64,000 bases of DNA from the NCBI GenBank assembly GCA_023958085.1, contig JAMLGI010000006.1, positions 1-64,000 of the forward strand. The letters are read 5' to 3'. Every line of letters begins with the position of its first letter. Position 1 is the stretch's first letter. Below the pieces are notes generated by a model. That model worked only from the letters and a program-made list of their open reading frames with translations, was not told where the DNA came from and did no database searches. The position numbers and the translations under genes were made by a program. Below are positions 17,060-25,711 of the stretch, in pieces. This DNA comes from Solirubrobacterales bacterium (GTDB lineage: Bacteria; Actinomycetota; Thermoleophilia; Solirubrobacterales; 70-9).

Positions 17060-19243
17060 TTGAGCCTCTTCCAGTACACATTCGGTACCGCCCTGGTCGC
17101 GGCCTTTGTCGGGTCTGTTGCCTACACGGCCTGGCTCCTCCGGGCCAGGTTTCTGCCGGGCTGGAGCGGGCCGCCGGCCCGCCTGGTTGAAACCGTGGCC
17201 GGTCTCGGAGTCGTGGTGGCGGTCGCCGAGCTCCTGGGTCTCTTCGGACTGATCCACCCCTGGACTCTGGTTCCGGTAGCCGCTGGCCTGGCCCTCCTCG
17301 GACGTTTCGTTCTGCGACGCATCCCGGCAGTCGACAGGGTTGACCCCGAGGTCAGCTCGGTTCCGCCCAGCCCCGGGGTGCCGGGTGGCATCTGGCCCTG
17401 GCTCGCCGCGATCACGGTCGCTTTTCTGCTGGTCGCCCAGTGGGGCTCCTTCGTCGCCCAGAACCTCGATCACGGGATCACCAACTTCGATTCCGTCTGG
17501 TACCACCTGCCCTACGCCGCGGAGATCGCCCGCACCGGCTCGGTCACCTGGTTCACGCATACCGAGACGGTCTTCACCAACTGGTTCTACCCGCAGAACT
17601 CGGAACTGATCCACGGTCTCCTGATCAGTCTCACCGGCCGGGAGTTCCTCTCCGTCTTTGTCAACATGGCCTGGCTCGGACTCGCCCTGCTGGCCGGCTG
17701 GTGCGCCGGACGACCCTACGGCCGCCCTCACCTGACCATGATCGCCGCGGCGGTGGTGCTCTCGGCCCACACGCTCGTTGTCCGGGAGCCCGGCACCGCC
17801 AAGAACGACGTCGTGACCGTGGCCCTGGTTCTCGCCGGGATCGCGATCCTGCTCAACCGCAGTTCGGCGGCCAAGGACGGCTTCGGCCGGGTCTCCCCGG
17901 GCTGGGCGGTCGCCGCCGGCGGCCTGGCGATCGGTCTCGCCGCCGGGACCAAGGTGACCGCACTGGCCGCCGCGGCGATGATGACTCTTGCGGTGGGTTA
18001 TGCCGCGACCGCCGGTCGGCGGGCGAGAACGATCGCCGTCTGGCTGGGTGCGCTGCTGGTCGGGGGAGGCTGGTGGTATCTGCGAAACCTGTTCGCGAGT
18101 GGCAACCCGCTTCCCCAGATTGACCGGCTCGGGCCGTTTGCCCTTCCGGGGCCGGATCGCCTCCAGGCCGGCCGGCCCGACTACACGGTGGCCCACTACC
18201 TGACCGACACCACGATCTGGCGCGAGTACTTCGTCCCCGGTCTCGAACAGGGTTTCGGGCGGCTCTGGCCGGTCCTGGTGGTGATCGCCGTGCTCGGGGT
18301 GACGGCGCTGGTCTTCCGCGGTCCGGGACGGCTGACCCGGGCTCACGGAGCCGTCGCCCTGATCGCTCTGCTGGCATATCTGGTCACCCCGCTGGGGGCG
18401 GCCGGGCCGGCGGGACACCCGACCGCATTCTCGATCAACCTGCGGTTTCTCGCCCCGGCCCTGGCTCTCGCCCTGGTGCTGGTACCGCTCCTGCCCTGGT
18501 TCGACCCCGGACGCCGCCTGCGGACCGCATTCGGGTTGTTGCTCGGACTGCTCTTCCTGATCAGTTGGGCGGAGCATCCGCTCGGCTCGACCCCCGGGAC
18601 CGTTTTCGGGCTCGCACTGGCCTTGCTGTTCGTCGCCCTGCCCGCCTTGGCCTGGCAGCTACGTGACCGCTGGCCCCGGGCGGGTGTCGCGGGGTCAATC
18701 GGTCCGGTCGGCGCGGCGGTGGGTGCCGCCACCGTCCTGCTGGTTCTCGTCGGCTGGCCGCTGTCCCAACGGTACTTCGAGTACCGGTACGCCGAGTTCG
18801 AACCGGACTCGGGGCTGACCGAGGCCTACGACTGGGCGAACGGGACTCGGGGAAAGCGGATCGGCCTGGCCGGGACCACCGCCGGGTTCAGGGCTTTCGG
18901 CTTCTACGGGCCCGACCTCACAAACCGGGTGATCTACATCGGCGCCCCGGGTCCGGCCGGTGCCTTCAACGCGATCGGGAGTTGCCGCCGGTTCGTCCGT
19001 GTGGTGAACGAATCCCGGCTCGATTATCTGGTCACTTCGCCCTACCTCAACTTCCTCGATCCGGCACGGCCGGTTCGCTCACCCGAGACGAGCTGGGTTC
19101 GCGAAGAACCCGCCCTCGTCCCGGTTGTGGTCAACGGCCCGGTCCGGATCTGGGGGGTGCGTGGCCGGCTTGATCCGGAGCGGTGCCCCTCTCGGGGCGG
19201 AGGTGATTTCATCCCCGGACGGGTCGAGCCGACATCGCGGTGA
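17060..19243 (+). CDS. Polytopic membrane protein, GT-C glycosyltransferase-like
   Basis: A 727-residue protein with about 13 hydrophobic segments. The first extracytoplasmic loop carries NFDSVWYHLPYAAEIA, resembling the acidic-residue loop of GT-C (ArnT/PMT-like) transferases that use polyprenyl-linked sugars. FYPQNSELIHGLL follows, as in related actinobacterial membrane proteins. The last 150 residues are mostly extracytoplasmic. Donor and acceptor are unknown. TTG is the most upstream start that keeps the first transmembrane helix. The stop overlaps the next start by four bases (GTGA). Confidence 0.6.
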   Translation: MSLFQYTFGTALVAAFVGSVAYTAWLLRARFLPGWSGPPARLVETVAGLGVVVAVAELLGLFGLIHPWTLVPVAAGLALLGRFVLRRIPAVDRVDPEVSSVPPSPGVPGGIWPWLAAITVAFLLVAQWGSFVAQNLDHGITNFDSVWYHLPYAAEIARTGSVTWFTHTETVFTNWFYPQNSELIHGLLISLTGREFLSVFVNMAWLGLALLAGWCAGRPYGRPHLTMIAAAVVLSAHTLVVREPGTAKNDVVTVALVLAGIAILLNRSSAAKDGFGRVSPGWAVAAGGLAIGLAAGTKVTALAAAAMMTLAVGYAATAGRRARTIAVWLGALLVGGGWWYLRNLFASGNPLPQIDRLGPFALPGPDRLQAGRPDYTVAHYLTDTTIWREYFVPGLEQGFGRLWPVLVVIAVLGVTALVFRGPGRLTRAHGAVALIALLAYLVTPLGAAGPAGHPTAFSINLRFLAPALALALVLVPLLPWFDPGRRLRTAFGLLLGLLFLISWAEHPLGSTPGTVFGLALALLFVALPALAWQLRDRWPRAGVAGSIGPVGAAVGAATVLLVLVGWPLSQRYFEYRYAEFEPDSGLTEAYDWANGTRGKRIGLAGTTAGFRAFGFYGPDLTNRVIYIGAPGPAGAFNAIGSCRRFVRVVNESRLDYLVTSPYLNFLDPARPVRSPETSWVREEPALVPVVVNGPVRIWGVRGRLDPERCPSRGGGDFIPGRVEPTSR

Positions 19244-19557
19244 GCTACCCGCTGGAGAACGCCCTGTTTGCCTGGGAGTCCGGGATCGAGTCGTTGCGGA
19301 GTCTGGAACGGGACGGGACGCTCCGCGGTGACGCGGTCACGGTTCCGGTCCGTAACGAGCTTCGTCGTCGCCTCGGGGCCACCTTCACCGCCGCCGAACT
19401 GGCGGACCTCTACGGCTCCGGCACCGACTGGGTGCTGCAACTTCCCGGGATCGACCCCGGCCTGGCCGACCTGCAGGAACTGGTCGATGCAGCCTTCTGG
19501 CTCCACCTCCAGGCTGCGGCCGACTTCGCCGGCGGGCGTCGGATCATCCCCGACTGA
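19240..19557 (+). CDS. Small conserved-looking protein of unknown function
   Basis: A 105-residue soluble acidic protein starting at the GTG that overlaps the stop of the membrane protein, so it is translationally coupled. Predicted mostly helical; ELADLYGSGTDWVLQ and a hydrophobic C-terminal helix (AFWLHLQAAADF) stand out. I do not recognise the family. Reading frame, third-position GC and coupling all support a real gene. Confidence 0.65.
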   Translation: MSYPLENALFAWESGIESLRSLERDGTLRGDAVTVPVRNELRRRLGATFTAAELADLYGSGTDWVLQLPGIDPGLADLQELVDAAFWLHLQAAADFAGGRRIIPD

Positions 19558-19565
19558 AGCGGCGG

Positions 19566-20159
19566 CTACCGGTCGCCGGACTCGGCGGAGTCGCCGACCC
19601 GGCGGATCACGATCTGGTCGCGCTCCACCGTGACCGTCACCTCACGCTGGTCGGCCCAGTGTTCGGTGTAGTTCTGGATGTCCTGAATCGCCGGATCCAG
19701 CCAGAGGCCGAACCCGTCTTCACCATGGTCGAAAGTGCCTTCGAGCTGGTTGCGGCGACCGCGCCGTCCCCGGCGACGACGTGAGCGCGGCCGGGCTTCG
19801 GCCTCCCCGCCGTCGGCTTCTTCGCCGGAGCTGTCGGAGTCCTCCTGCGGCGAGTCCGCCTCGGACTTCCGCCGGGAATCCTCTTCCGCTTTCCGCTTTG
19901 CGGCTTCCTCCTCCTCGGCCTTCTGTCGGGCTTCGTCGGCTGCTGCCGCAGCCTCGATCTCGGCCTCGATCTCGTCCCGGAGGTCGTGCCCGGGGCTGCT
20001 GTCGTCCCCGCTGTCGGGGGACAGTTCGTGCTGTCGCCGGAACTCCCTCAGTTCGGAGGCGCTGACCTCAAGCTGATGGGCGATCCAGGCATCGGTGCGA
20101 CCCTGCTGGACCCAGATCCTGATCTGGTTGAGTTGGGGGCGAAGTGATCGGCGTGACAT
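19566..20159 (-). CDS. Uncharacterised protein with charged low-complexity centre
   Basis: A 197-residue protein. The N-terminal 45 residues (LNQIRIWVQQGRTDAWIAHQLEVS) look like a helix-turn-helix or similar small helical domain. Residues about 65-140 are Glu/Lys/Ala-rich coiled coil and acidic low complexity, followed by an Arg run (RSRRRRGRRGRRNQ). The C-terminal 60 residues form a compact domain ending in TVTVERDQIVIRRVG. It may bind nucleic acid, by composition only. The ATG at 20159 was chosen because the upstream extension is unlike coding sequence. Confidence 0.65.
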   Translation of the reverse strand: MSRRSLRPQLNQIRIWVQQGRTDAWIAHQLEVSASELREFRRQHELSPDSGDDSSPGHDLRDEIEAEIEAAAAADEARQKAEEEEAAKRKAEEDSRRKSEADSPQEDSDSSGEEADGGEAEARPRSRRRRGRRGRRNQLEGTFDHGEDGFGLWLDPAIQDIQNYTEHWADQREVTVTVERDQIVIRRVGDSAESGDR

Positions 20160-20363
20160 AGCGGGGACCGAGTCTATTCGACTGTTGCCTGAGGTTGCGA
20201 TCCGGTGTTTGGGGGCGGATGCAGTGGAGGGCAGGGTTGAGCCCGGGCGGGCCGGGTATATCCTGTGTTCCCCGTGAAGGCCAGGCTTCAACGGGTCGGA
20301 AGACGCGGAGCAGTAAGCTACGCAAAATTCGGTATAAATCGAAGCCCCTCCGAATGGAGTCCC

Positions 20364-20540
20364 ATGCTGGTCCTCACACGCAAGAAAGAACAGAGCATCA
20401 TCATCGGGGATAACGTCGAGATCATGGTTCTCGGGGTTTCCGGTGACAAGGTCCGTCTCGGCATTACCGCGCCCCGCGAGGTGGATGTCTTCCGCAAGGA
20501 AGTCATCGCTGAACGTGGTGGCAGCAGCAGCGGACAGTAG
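20364..20540 (+). CDS. csrA: Carbon storage regulator CsrA
   Basis: A 58-residue RNA-binding translational regulator that binds GGA-containing hairpins near ribosome binding sites. The family sequence is intact: [29 protein letters not shown] and the [12 protein letters not shown] strand with the RNA-contacting Arg. The ATG at 20364 is preceded by GGAG. CsrA is rare in Actinobacteria and usually sits with fliW or flagellar genes; none is visible nearby, so its partner and targets lie elsewhere. Confidence 0.95.
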   Translation: MLVLTRKKEQSIIIGDNVEIMVLGVSGDKVRLGITAPREVDVFRKEVIAERGGSSSGQ

Positions 20541-20553
20541 GGCCGGGTCCAGG

Positions 20554-20576
20554 CCGGCAGAAACTGCAGTTTCCGG
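20554..20576. terminator. Small hairpin after csrA
   Basis: GAAACT pairs with AGTTTC across a two-base loop, extended by CCGG/CCGG. It sits between the convergent csrA and the minus-strand 79-residue gene. No T-tract is present, so terminator function is only inferred. Confidence 0.3.
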
Positions 20577-20610
20577 GCGCTGGGGGCGTCCGGAAGAGGC
20601 ACCGTCCGAA

Positions 20611-20850
20611 TCAGGACATGAACAGTGTCAGCGCCTCGAACATCGCCACGGTCACCACGACCACGGTGATTGTAAGGCAGACTGCGAGCACGCTGAAACG
20701 CACCTTGCCCTGCTGCTGGGAGCGGGACACCCGGCGGGCCCTGGAGCGGTTGACCGCACGTGAACGAAGCTGCTCGCGTCGGCGCTGCTCGAGCACCTTC
20801 TGCTGCTCGAAGGCGGACTCGAACTGGGTGAGGGTCTGGCGCATTTTCAT
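20611..20850 (-). CDS. Small single-pass membrane protein
   Basis: A 79-residue protein with a Gln/Arg/Glu-rich coiled-coil-like N-terminus (residues 1-45, with RRREQLRSRAVNRSRARR) and one transmembrane helix near the C-terminus (about 51-76, FSVLAVCLTITVVVVTVAMF). The positive-inside pattern puts the N-terminus in the cytoplasm. The family is not recognised; LTQFESAFEQQKVLEQRRRE looks like a conserved adaptor segment. It is short but has coding-like composition. Confidence 0.6.
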   Translation of the reverse strand: MKMRQTLTQFESAFEQQKVLEQRRREQLRSRAVNRSRARRVSRSQQQGKVRFSVLAVCLTITVVVVTVAMFEALTLFMS

Positions 20851-20980
20851 GAGGAAGGCCCGCGACCGGGCCGTTCACGACCGTATCAGAGTGAGCGCGA
20901 GAGTCAATCCGAGCCTAAGGGACTGTGAGCAACCGCACACACTGGAACCGGCGGCTCCGACCGGCTTCCCGCATGAAAAC

Positions 20981-21015
20981 GGCCCTCGCCGCCAGACCGG
21001 CGGTGAGGGCCGTTT
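20981..21015. terminator. Strong hairpin terminator of the aldolase gene
   Basis: A long stem pairs AAACGGCCCTC plus CCGCC with GGCGG plus GAGGGCCGTTT around a short loop. It lies 30 bases beyond the minus-strand aldolase stop, with A/T-rich flanks on both sides. Placement between two minus-strand genes makes it the probable terminator for the aldolase. Confidence 0.8.
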
Positions 21016-21044
21016 CGGGAACTGAATCCCCGGCGGGTTGAGCT

Positions 21045-21965
21045 CTACGGAGTCCGCTTCACGTTGGCGAGCAGGGTCTCCTTGATCTGCCCGATGATCT
21101 CGAGCGCCTCGCTCCATTCACGCTGCCACACGTTGCGGCCGAAGATCACGCCCGAGCCGCCGGCGTTCATCACCGACTTGGTGTTCTCCAGCACGGTGGC
21201 GTCGTCGGTCTTCGATCCGCCCGAGAGCACGACCAGGGAGCGACCGGCCGATTCGACGCAGGCCTGCATCGCTTCGTCGGCGGTGACGCTCATCTCGTTG
21301 TAGGGGGCCTGGGTCGCCTTGTCCTTCTCCGGATCGATCTTCGGGTAGTTCAGCTTGACCACGTCGGCGCCCATCTCCATGGCGAGCCGGGCCGCGTAAT
21401 CGATCGCGTAAAACGAACCGGCTCCGCCCTTGGCGTCGATCGCCTCGCCCCGCGGGTAGGACCAGATCACCAGCGGCATTCCGAACCGGTCGCAGTCCTG
21501 GCGAACCTGACGGAGCTGGATCAGATCCTCATCCTGCCGCGGTGACCCGACGTACAGGGTGTAGCCGATCGCGTCGGCACCGAGGCGCACCCCGTCCTCG
21601 ACGGTCGCGTTGCAGGCCGAGAACGCCTTGTCGGAGGAAGGAATGTCGGTCTTGCCGTTCACCTTGAGGATCAGCGGCACCTCACCCGCGTAGTCGGGGT
21701 AGTACTTCTCGGCCATGCCGATCTGGCAGGCGAGAGCCGAGTAGCCGGCCTCGGCGGCCAGCTTGAACTGGTACTCCGGATCCTTCGAAGCGGGGTTGGG
21801 AAAGAAGTCACGGGGACCGTGCTCAATGCCCTGATCGATCGGCAGCAACATCAGGGTGCCGTTTCCGGGACCGAACTCGTAAAGCAGGCGACGCAAGCGG
21901 GCACGCTTGCCCGGGGCAAGGGTGGCGAGCAGGGAGTTCTGCTCGGACCGGGAGCTGGCTTCCAT
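21045..21965 (-). CDS. Class I fructose-bisphosphate aldolase (DhnA type)
   Basis: Cleaves fructose 1,6-bisphosphate to dihydroxyacetone phosphate and glyceraldehyde 3-phosphate through a Schiff-base lysine. A 306-residue DeoC/DhnA-fold protein: LLPIDQGIEHGPRDFF at the N-terminus, DAIGYTLYVGS, the YPRGEAI segment, DVVKLNYP with the likely Schiff-base lysine, VVLSGGSKTD and GVIFGRNVWQRE in the phosphate-binding region. The ATG at 21965 is preceded by AGGAGG, so the longer upstream reading is rejected. It is divergent from the rhomboid-like gene. Confidence 0.9.
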   Translation of the reverse strand: MEASSRSEQNSLLATLAPGKRARLRRLLYEFGPGNGTLMLLPIDQGIEHGPRDFFPNPASKDPEYQFKLAAEAGYSALACQIGMAEKYYPDYAGEVPLILKVNGKTDIPSSDKAFSACNATVEDGVRLGADAIGYTLYVGSPRQDEDLIQLRQVRQDCDRFGMPLVIWSYPRGEAIDAKGGAGSFYAIDYAARLAMEMGADVVKLNYPKIDPEKDKATQAPYNEMSVTADEAMQACVESAGRSLVVLSGGSKTDDATVLENTKSVMNAGGSGVIFGRNVWQREWSEALEIIGQIKETLLANVKRTP

Positions 21966-22098
21966 AATGCGGTCAATCCTCCTGGGAGAAGTTGGTGAAA
22001 GGCCAGTATGGCAACTGGGAGGCCCTTTCCGGCTCCCGCCGAAGTTGAGAGCCGGACGGAGCGGGTACCGGGAAGTATCCTGCCGAAGCGGAAGCCGT

Positions 22099-22911
22099 AT
22101 GAACGAGACCGAACTGAGCGTTGTCTGCAAGTCATGCGGGGCCGAGGTGAGCCCCTACGTGACCGAGTGCCCGTACTGCGGAACCCGGTTGAGGAAGCGG
22201 GCCCCGGAGCTCGAACGGCGGGACGGCGGCCTCGAACCGAAGCGCTCCCGCCGGGAGCGGCGCCGGGAACGCAAACGTGCTGCCCGGGCCCGGCGTCGCA
22301 ACTCCCCGACCCCGGACTCCCGGGCCGAACGATTCAGCGGCACGTACTCCCTGGCGGCTCTGATCCTGCTGGCGGTTCCGGCGATCGCCCTGGTGGTCCG
22401 GATCGCGTTCGGCTGGTCCCCGATCGATTTCGGCGCCCTGGTCGTCCCGATCGAGCAGAGCTGGTGGCGGTTTCTCGCTACCCCGTTCGTCTACGGGTCG
22501 ATCGGGTACGCCTTCGTGGTCGGCCTCGTCCTGGCCGTTTTCGTGCCGGGCATCGAACGTCGGCTCGGAACGGTTCCGACCCTGCTCCTCCTTGTCGCCT
22601 GCGGCGTGCTCGGTGCAGTTGCTGCCTACGGGATCGGGACAGCGGTCGGGGGAGTGACCGTGATCAGCGGCGGCAACGGAATCGCCCTGGGTGCGATCGC
22701 CGCCTGGTACTTCACGTCCCGAACCGGAATCCGGTCGTCGGGCGAGGCCCCGGACCTGGCCGGCCTCGCGGTCTGCGCCGCGGTTGTCCTGCTCCTGCCG
22801 CTCGTGGTCGACGGGGTGTCTGCCTGGGCGGGACTGGTCGGCGGGCTGACCGGCGCCCTGGGCGGGCTGCTCGCGGACCGGGCCGGCAGACGGTCGGGCC
22901 GGGGACTGTAG
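22099..22911 (+). CDS. Zinc-ribbon protein with catalytically dead rhomboid-like membrane domain
   Basis: A 270-residue protein. Residues 10-32 hold a CxxC...CxxC zinc ribbon (CKSCG, CPYCG), followed by a very basic linker (about 50-80) and six hydrophobic segments. The layout matches rhomboids, but the serine motif GxSG is replaced by SGGNGIALG and the TM6 His is missing (SAWAGLVGGLTGALGG). It is therefore predicted to be a pseudoprotease that binds or holds membrane proteins rather than cutting them. The ATG at 22099 starts just before the zinc ribbon. The next gene starts ten bases after its stop. Confidence 0.65.
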   Translation: MNETELSVVCKSCGAEVSPYVTECPYCGTRLRKRAPELERRDGGLEPKRSRRERRRERKRAARARRRNSPTPDSRAERFSGTYSLAALILLAVPAIALVVRIAFGWSPIDFGALVVPIEQSWWRFLATPFVYGSIGYAFVVGLVLAVFVPGIERRLGTVPTLLLLVACGVLGAVAAYGIGTAVGGVTVISGGNGIALGAIAAWYFTSRTGIRSSGEAPDLAGLAVCAAVVLLLPLVVDGVSAWAGLVGGLTGALGGLLADRAGRRSGRGL

Positions 22912-22920
22912 GCTCCGGGC

Positions 22921-23307
22921 GTGGCTGAACCGACCTTTTCCGAGGAAGAACTGAGGGCGGCGGTCGAGCGGCTGGGAGATCCCGAGAGATTTCGTGAAGC
23001 CGAGGCCGTGGTTGCCTCCGCCGCCCCGGAACTTCAGACGGTGCTGGTCACCGCGCTGGGCAGCGGGGGGTGGTTCGGCGAGTCTCACCAGACCGAGACC
23101 CTGAAAGCGGCCACCATCCCGGACGAGGACCAGCGCCTCACCGCGGTCCGGGCGCTTCTGACCGAGGAGACGCATCTCGGGATGATGGTCGGAGTAGCGG
23201 TCGGCTGGGCCTTGAGAAAGGAGCTGACAGCCGCGACCGGATCCGGCCCGGGTTCGGACGAAACCCTGGAAATCGGCGGCGAACCCGCCCCCATCGAGGA
23301 GAGCTGA
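22921..23307 (+). CDS. Conserved-looking protein of unknown function
   Basis: A 128-residue acidic, mostly helical protein starting at GTG. Visible segments are LGDPERFREAEAVVASAAPELQ and LGMMVGVAVGWALRKEL. Spacing of three bases before the next ATG indicates cotranscription with the UPF0173 hydrolase. I do not recognise a functional domain. Confidence 0.6.
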   Translation: MAEPTFSEEELRAAVERLGDPERFREAEAVVASAAPELQTVLVTALGSGGWFGESHQTETLKAATIPDEDQRLTAVRALLTEETHLGMMVGVAVGWALRKELTAATGSGPGSDETLEIGGEPAPIEES

Positions 23308-23309
23308 TC

Positions 23310-24026
23310 ATGGAGATCAAGTACCACGGACATTCCTGTTTCGAGCTGTCGGACGGAACAGCCACCCTGCTGATCGACCCTTTCCTGGCCCCGAACAACC
23401 CGGCGGCCACCGCTACCGCCGATCAGGTTGAGCCGACCCATGTGGCAATCACCCACGGGCACGCCGATCACGTCGCCGACGCGGTCGCGGTAGCCACCCG
23501 AACCGGGGCGCACTGCGTGGCGATCGTCGAGCTCGCCAACTGGCTGGTCTCACGCGGAGTGGAGGAGGAAAAGGTCTCCGACCCCAACCTCGGCGGTACC
23601 GTCAGCTTCGACTGGGGTTCGGTCAAGCTGGTCCCCGCCTGGCACACCAACACCCTGCCCGGCTCGGCCAAGCAGCCGTTCAGCGCCGAACACGGCGTCC
23701 CGATCGGAACTCCGGCGGGTCTGATCATCGAGATTGGCGGCCTGACCATCTACGACGCGGGCGACACCTGCCTCTTCGGTGACATGGAACTGATCGGTCG
23801 CCGGCATCACGTAGATGTGGCGCTGCTTCCGATCGGCGGCCACTACACGATGGATCGCCATGACGCCGTCTACGCCGCCGAACTGATCGGGGCCAAACGG
23901 GTGATCCCGATTCATTACGACACCTTCCCGCTGATCGAGACCGACGTCGAGGAGTTCAGCCGGGACCTCTCCGGGAGCGGAATCGAGACCCTGGCCCTGA
24001 AGCCGGGCGAGACCGCAACCCTCTGA
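23310..24026 (+). CDS. UPF0173-family metal-dependent hydrolase (MBL fold)
   Basis: A 238-residue metallo-beta-lactamase-fold protein. The metal motif is HGHADHV, with a first histidine pair in YHGHSCFEL, further ligands in YDAGDT and a late His in PIHYDTFPLI. It matches the YtkL/UPF0173 group, a broadly conserved single-domain hydrolase without established substrate. The ATG at 23310 follows the previous stop by two bases. A bidirectional hairpin lies downstream. Confidence 0.88.
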   Translation: MEIKYHGHSCFELSDGTATLLIDPFLAPNNPAATATADQVEPTHVAITHGHADHVADAVAVATRTGAHCVAIVELANWLVSRGVEEEKVSDPNLGGTVSFDWGSVKLVPAWHTNTLPGSAKQPFSAEHGVPIGTPAGLIIEIGGLTIYDAGDTCLFGDMELIGRRHHVDVALLPIGGHYTMDRHDAVYAAELIGAKRVIPIHYDTFPLIETDVEEFSRDLSGSGIETLALKPGETATL

Positions 24027-24047
24027 GCTGCCCGCCACCGGTCAGGA

Positions 24048-24093
24048 AAAGCGCGAGCCCCCGGGTTTGAAACCGGAGGCTCGTCGTTTTCTG
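24048..24093. terminator. Bidirectional hairpin between convergent genes
   Basis: GAGCC and CGG(G)TTT pair with AAACCG and GGCTC; A-rich sequence precedes the stem (GGAAAAGC) and TTTT follows it (CGTCGTTTTCTG). It serves the UPF0173 gene on the plus strand and the sigma factor gene on the minus strand. Confidence 0.75.
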
Positions 24094-24109
24094 AATGTCT
24101 GCCGGCTGG

Positions 24110-25669
24110 CTAGCGGTTGGGGCCGGTCGGAGTGCCGCTGCCACCCGGGCTCGGGGCACCCGGGGCGATCGGCGGGGCCGGCTCGCTGACCGGCGGGGTG
24201 CTGGTTCCGGGAGCCTGGGGTGCGCTGGGCTGGGCGGGCGCGGTTGCCGGAACCGAGGGGTCCACCGGGGGAGCGGCCGGGTCGGTCGGAACGTTCACGA
24301 CCTCACCGTCAAACCCTGCGTCACCGCCGTTGTGGCTGGTGTCACTGGCGGGGGTGCCGGTCGTGGTTGAAGGCTGCGAGTCGATCGCCGGGCTGCCGTT
24401 CTCGGCCAGTGCGGGCGGCGGGGTCGGAGCCGGGGCCGGGGCCGGTTCGGCCGGCGGGGCCGGAACCGGTTCGGTGGCCGGTTCGGCGGCGGCCGGATCG
24501 ATTGCCGGGTCGGCGGGCGGAGTGGCGGACTGAACCGTCCGGATCGGGTCCGCCATCGGCTTGGGCAGGTCGGCGGCCACCGTCTTCGTGGTCGGGCTGA
24601 CTCCTTCGTTGGCGCCGCTGGAAACCACCTTGCGCTTGACCTCGACCGCACCGGCGGTGATCACCGCGGCGGTCACCACCCCGGCCAGGGCCTTGGCCCC
24701 GACCGCGCCGGTGACGGCGCTGATCCCGGATGCGGCGGCGCCACCTGCTCCGGCACCGACCGCTCCGGCACCGGCGGCTCCGGCCGCGGTGGAAGCTCCT
24801 CCGGCGGCTCCGGCTCCGGCACCTGTGCCGGCGGTTGCCCCCGCTCCGGCGCCACCACCGAATCCGAGCTTGCCGGCGATCGCGGCCTTGAGGGCCAGGA
24901 TCGGCCCGACCGGGCTGAGCATCGCCAGCACCTTGGTGTCGCTTCGAAGCTGTTTGCGGAAGGCCGCGCACTCCTCACAGTCCCGGACGTGCTTGCGGAC
25001 CGGGCCGGATGCCTTGGCGAGACCCTCGGCCGCCTCGGCCAGCTCCACCCGGACCTCGCCGCAGGTGAGCATCCGGGCCTGGCTGGCCTCGGCCAGCGAG
25101 ATCCGGGCCCGGACCAGCAGTGACTTGACCGAGGGGACCGTGGTGTCCATCGCTTCCGCGATCTCCTCGTAGGAAAGTTCGTCGATCTCCCTCAGCAACA
25201 GGGCGACCCGCTGGGTCTCCGGCAGCTTGGTCACGTCCTGGAGCAGCTGGCGGAACTCCTCCCGGTTGTGCACCTTCTCCGCGGTAGAGGCGGCCTCGGT
25301 CATCGGGACCAGGTCCATCGATTCCTGGGCGACCGCGCGAGGCTTGCGCAGATGGTTGAGCGACCGGTTGCGGGCGATCCGGTACAGCCAGGGGCGAAGG
25401 TTGATCTCGCGATTGTCGGCGAGGATCGCCTTGTGGGCGTTCACGAAGACTTCCTGGAGGACATCCTCGGCGTCCTCGGTCGATCCGACCATCTGGCGGC
25501 AGAAACCGAGCAGCCGGGCCTGGTAGCGATCGACGATGATGTCGAAAGCACCGGAGTTGCCGCTTCGCACGAGGGCCACCAGACGCTCGTCGCCCTGCAT
25601 CTTGAGCAGGGGAGACTTGCGGGTGAGCAGTCCTCGTCGGGCTGCGTGACTGAGTGCTGATGCTTCCAA
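24110..25669 (-). CDS. ECF-type sigma factor fused to a zinc-binding anti-sigma-like domain, membrane helix and Pro-rich tail
   Basis: A 519-residue protein. Sigma region 2 (AFDIIVDRYQARLL, EDAEDVLQEVFVNAH) covers about residues 30-95 and region 4 (LPETQRVALLLREID, YEEIAEAMDTTVPSVKSLL) about 130-185. Next comes H-x3-C-x2-C (HVRDCEEC) with an upstream Cys, the zinc-finger signature of ZAS anti-sigma factors. An Ala/Gly-rich stretch, one likely transmembrane helix (ALAGVVTAAVITAGAVEV) and about 170 Pro/Ala residues end it. This implies a membrane-held sigma factor under built-in control. The TTG at 25669 is chosen because AAGGAG lies correctly upstream. Confidence 0.8.
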   Translation of the reverse strand: MEASALSHAARRGLLTRKSPLLKMQGDERLVALVRSGNSGAFDIIVDRYQARLLGFCRQMVGSTEDAEDVLQEVFVNAHKAILADNREINLRPWLYRIARNRSLNHLRKPRAVAQESMDLVPMTEAASTAEKVHNREEFRQLLQDVTKLPETQRVALLLREIDELSYEEIAEAMDTTVPSVKSLLVRARISLAEASQARMLTCGEVRVELAEAAEGLAKASGPVRKHVRDCEECAAFRKQLRSDTKVLAMLSPVGPILALKAAIAGKLGFGGGAGAGATAGTGAGAGAAGGASTAAGAAGAGAVGAGAGGAAASGISAVTGAVGAKALAGVVTAAVITAGAVEVKRKVVSSGANEGVSPTTKTVAADLPKPMADPIRTVQSATPPADPAIDPAAAEPATEPVPAPPAEPAPAPAPTPPPALAENGSPAIDSQPSTTTGTPASDTSHNGGDAGFDGEVVNVPTDPAAPPVDPSVPATAPAQPSAPQAPGTSTPPVSEPAPPIAPGAPSPGGSGTPTGPNR

Positions 25670-25711
25670 CGGTTCTCCTTCGACTGGTTCCCAGACCGAA
25701 CCTGGAACTCT

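Noticed and set aside
16871-18577. 568-residue minus-strand open frame across the GT-C-like membrane protein
   Set aside because: Composition (Gln, Gly, Asp, Arg, Pro) is that of antisense membrane-protein sequence; no hydrophobic core or motif.
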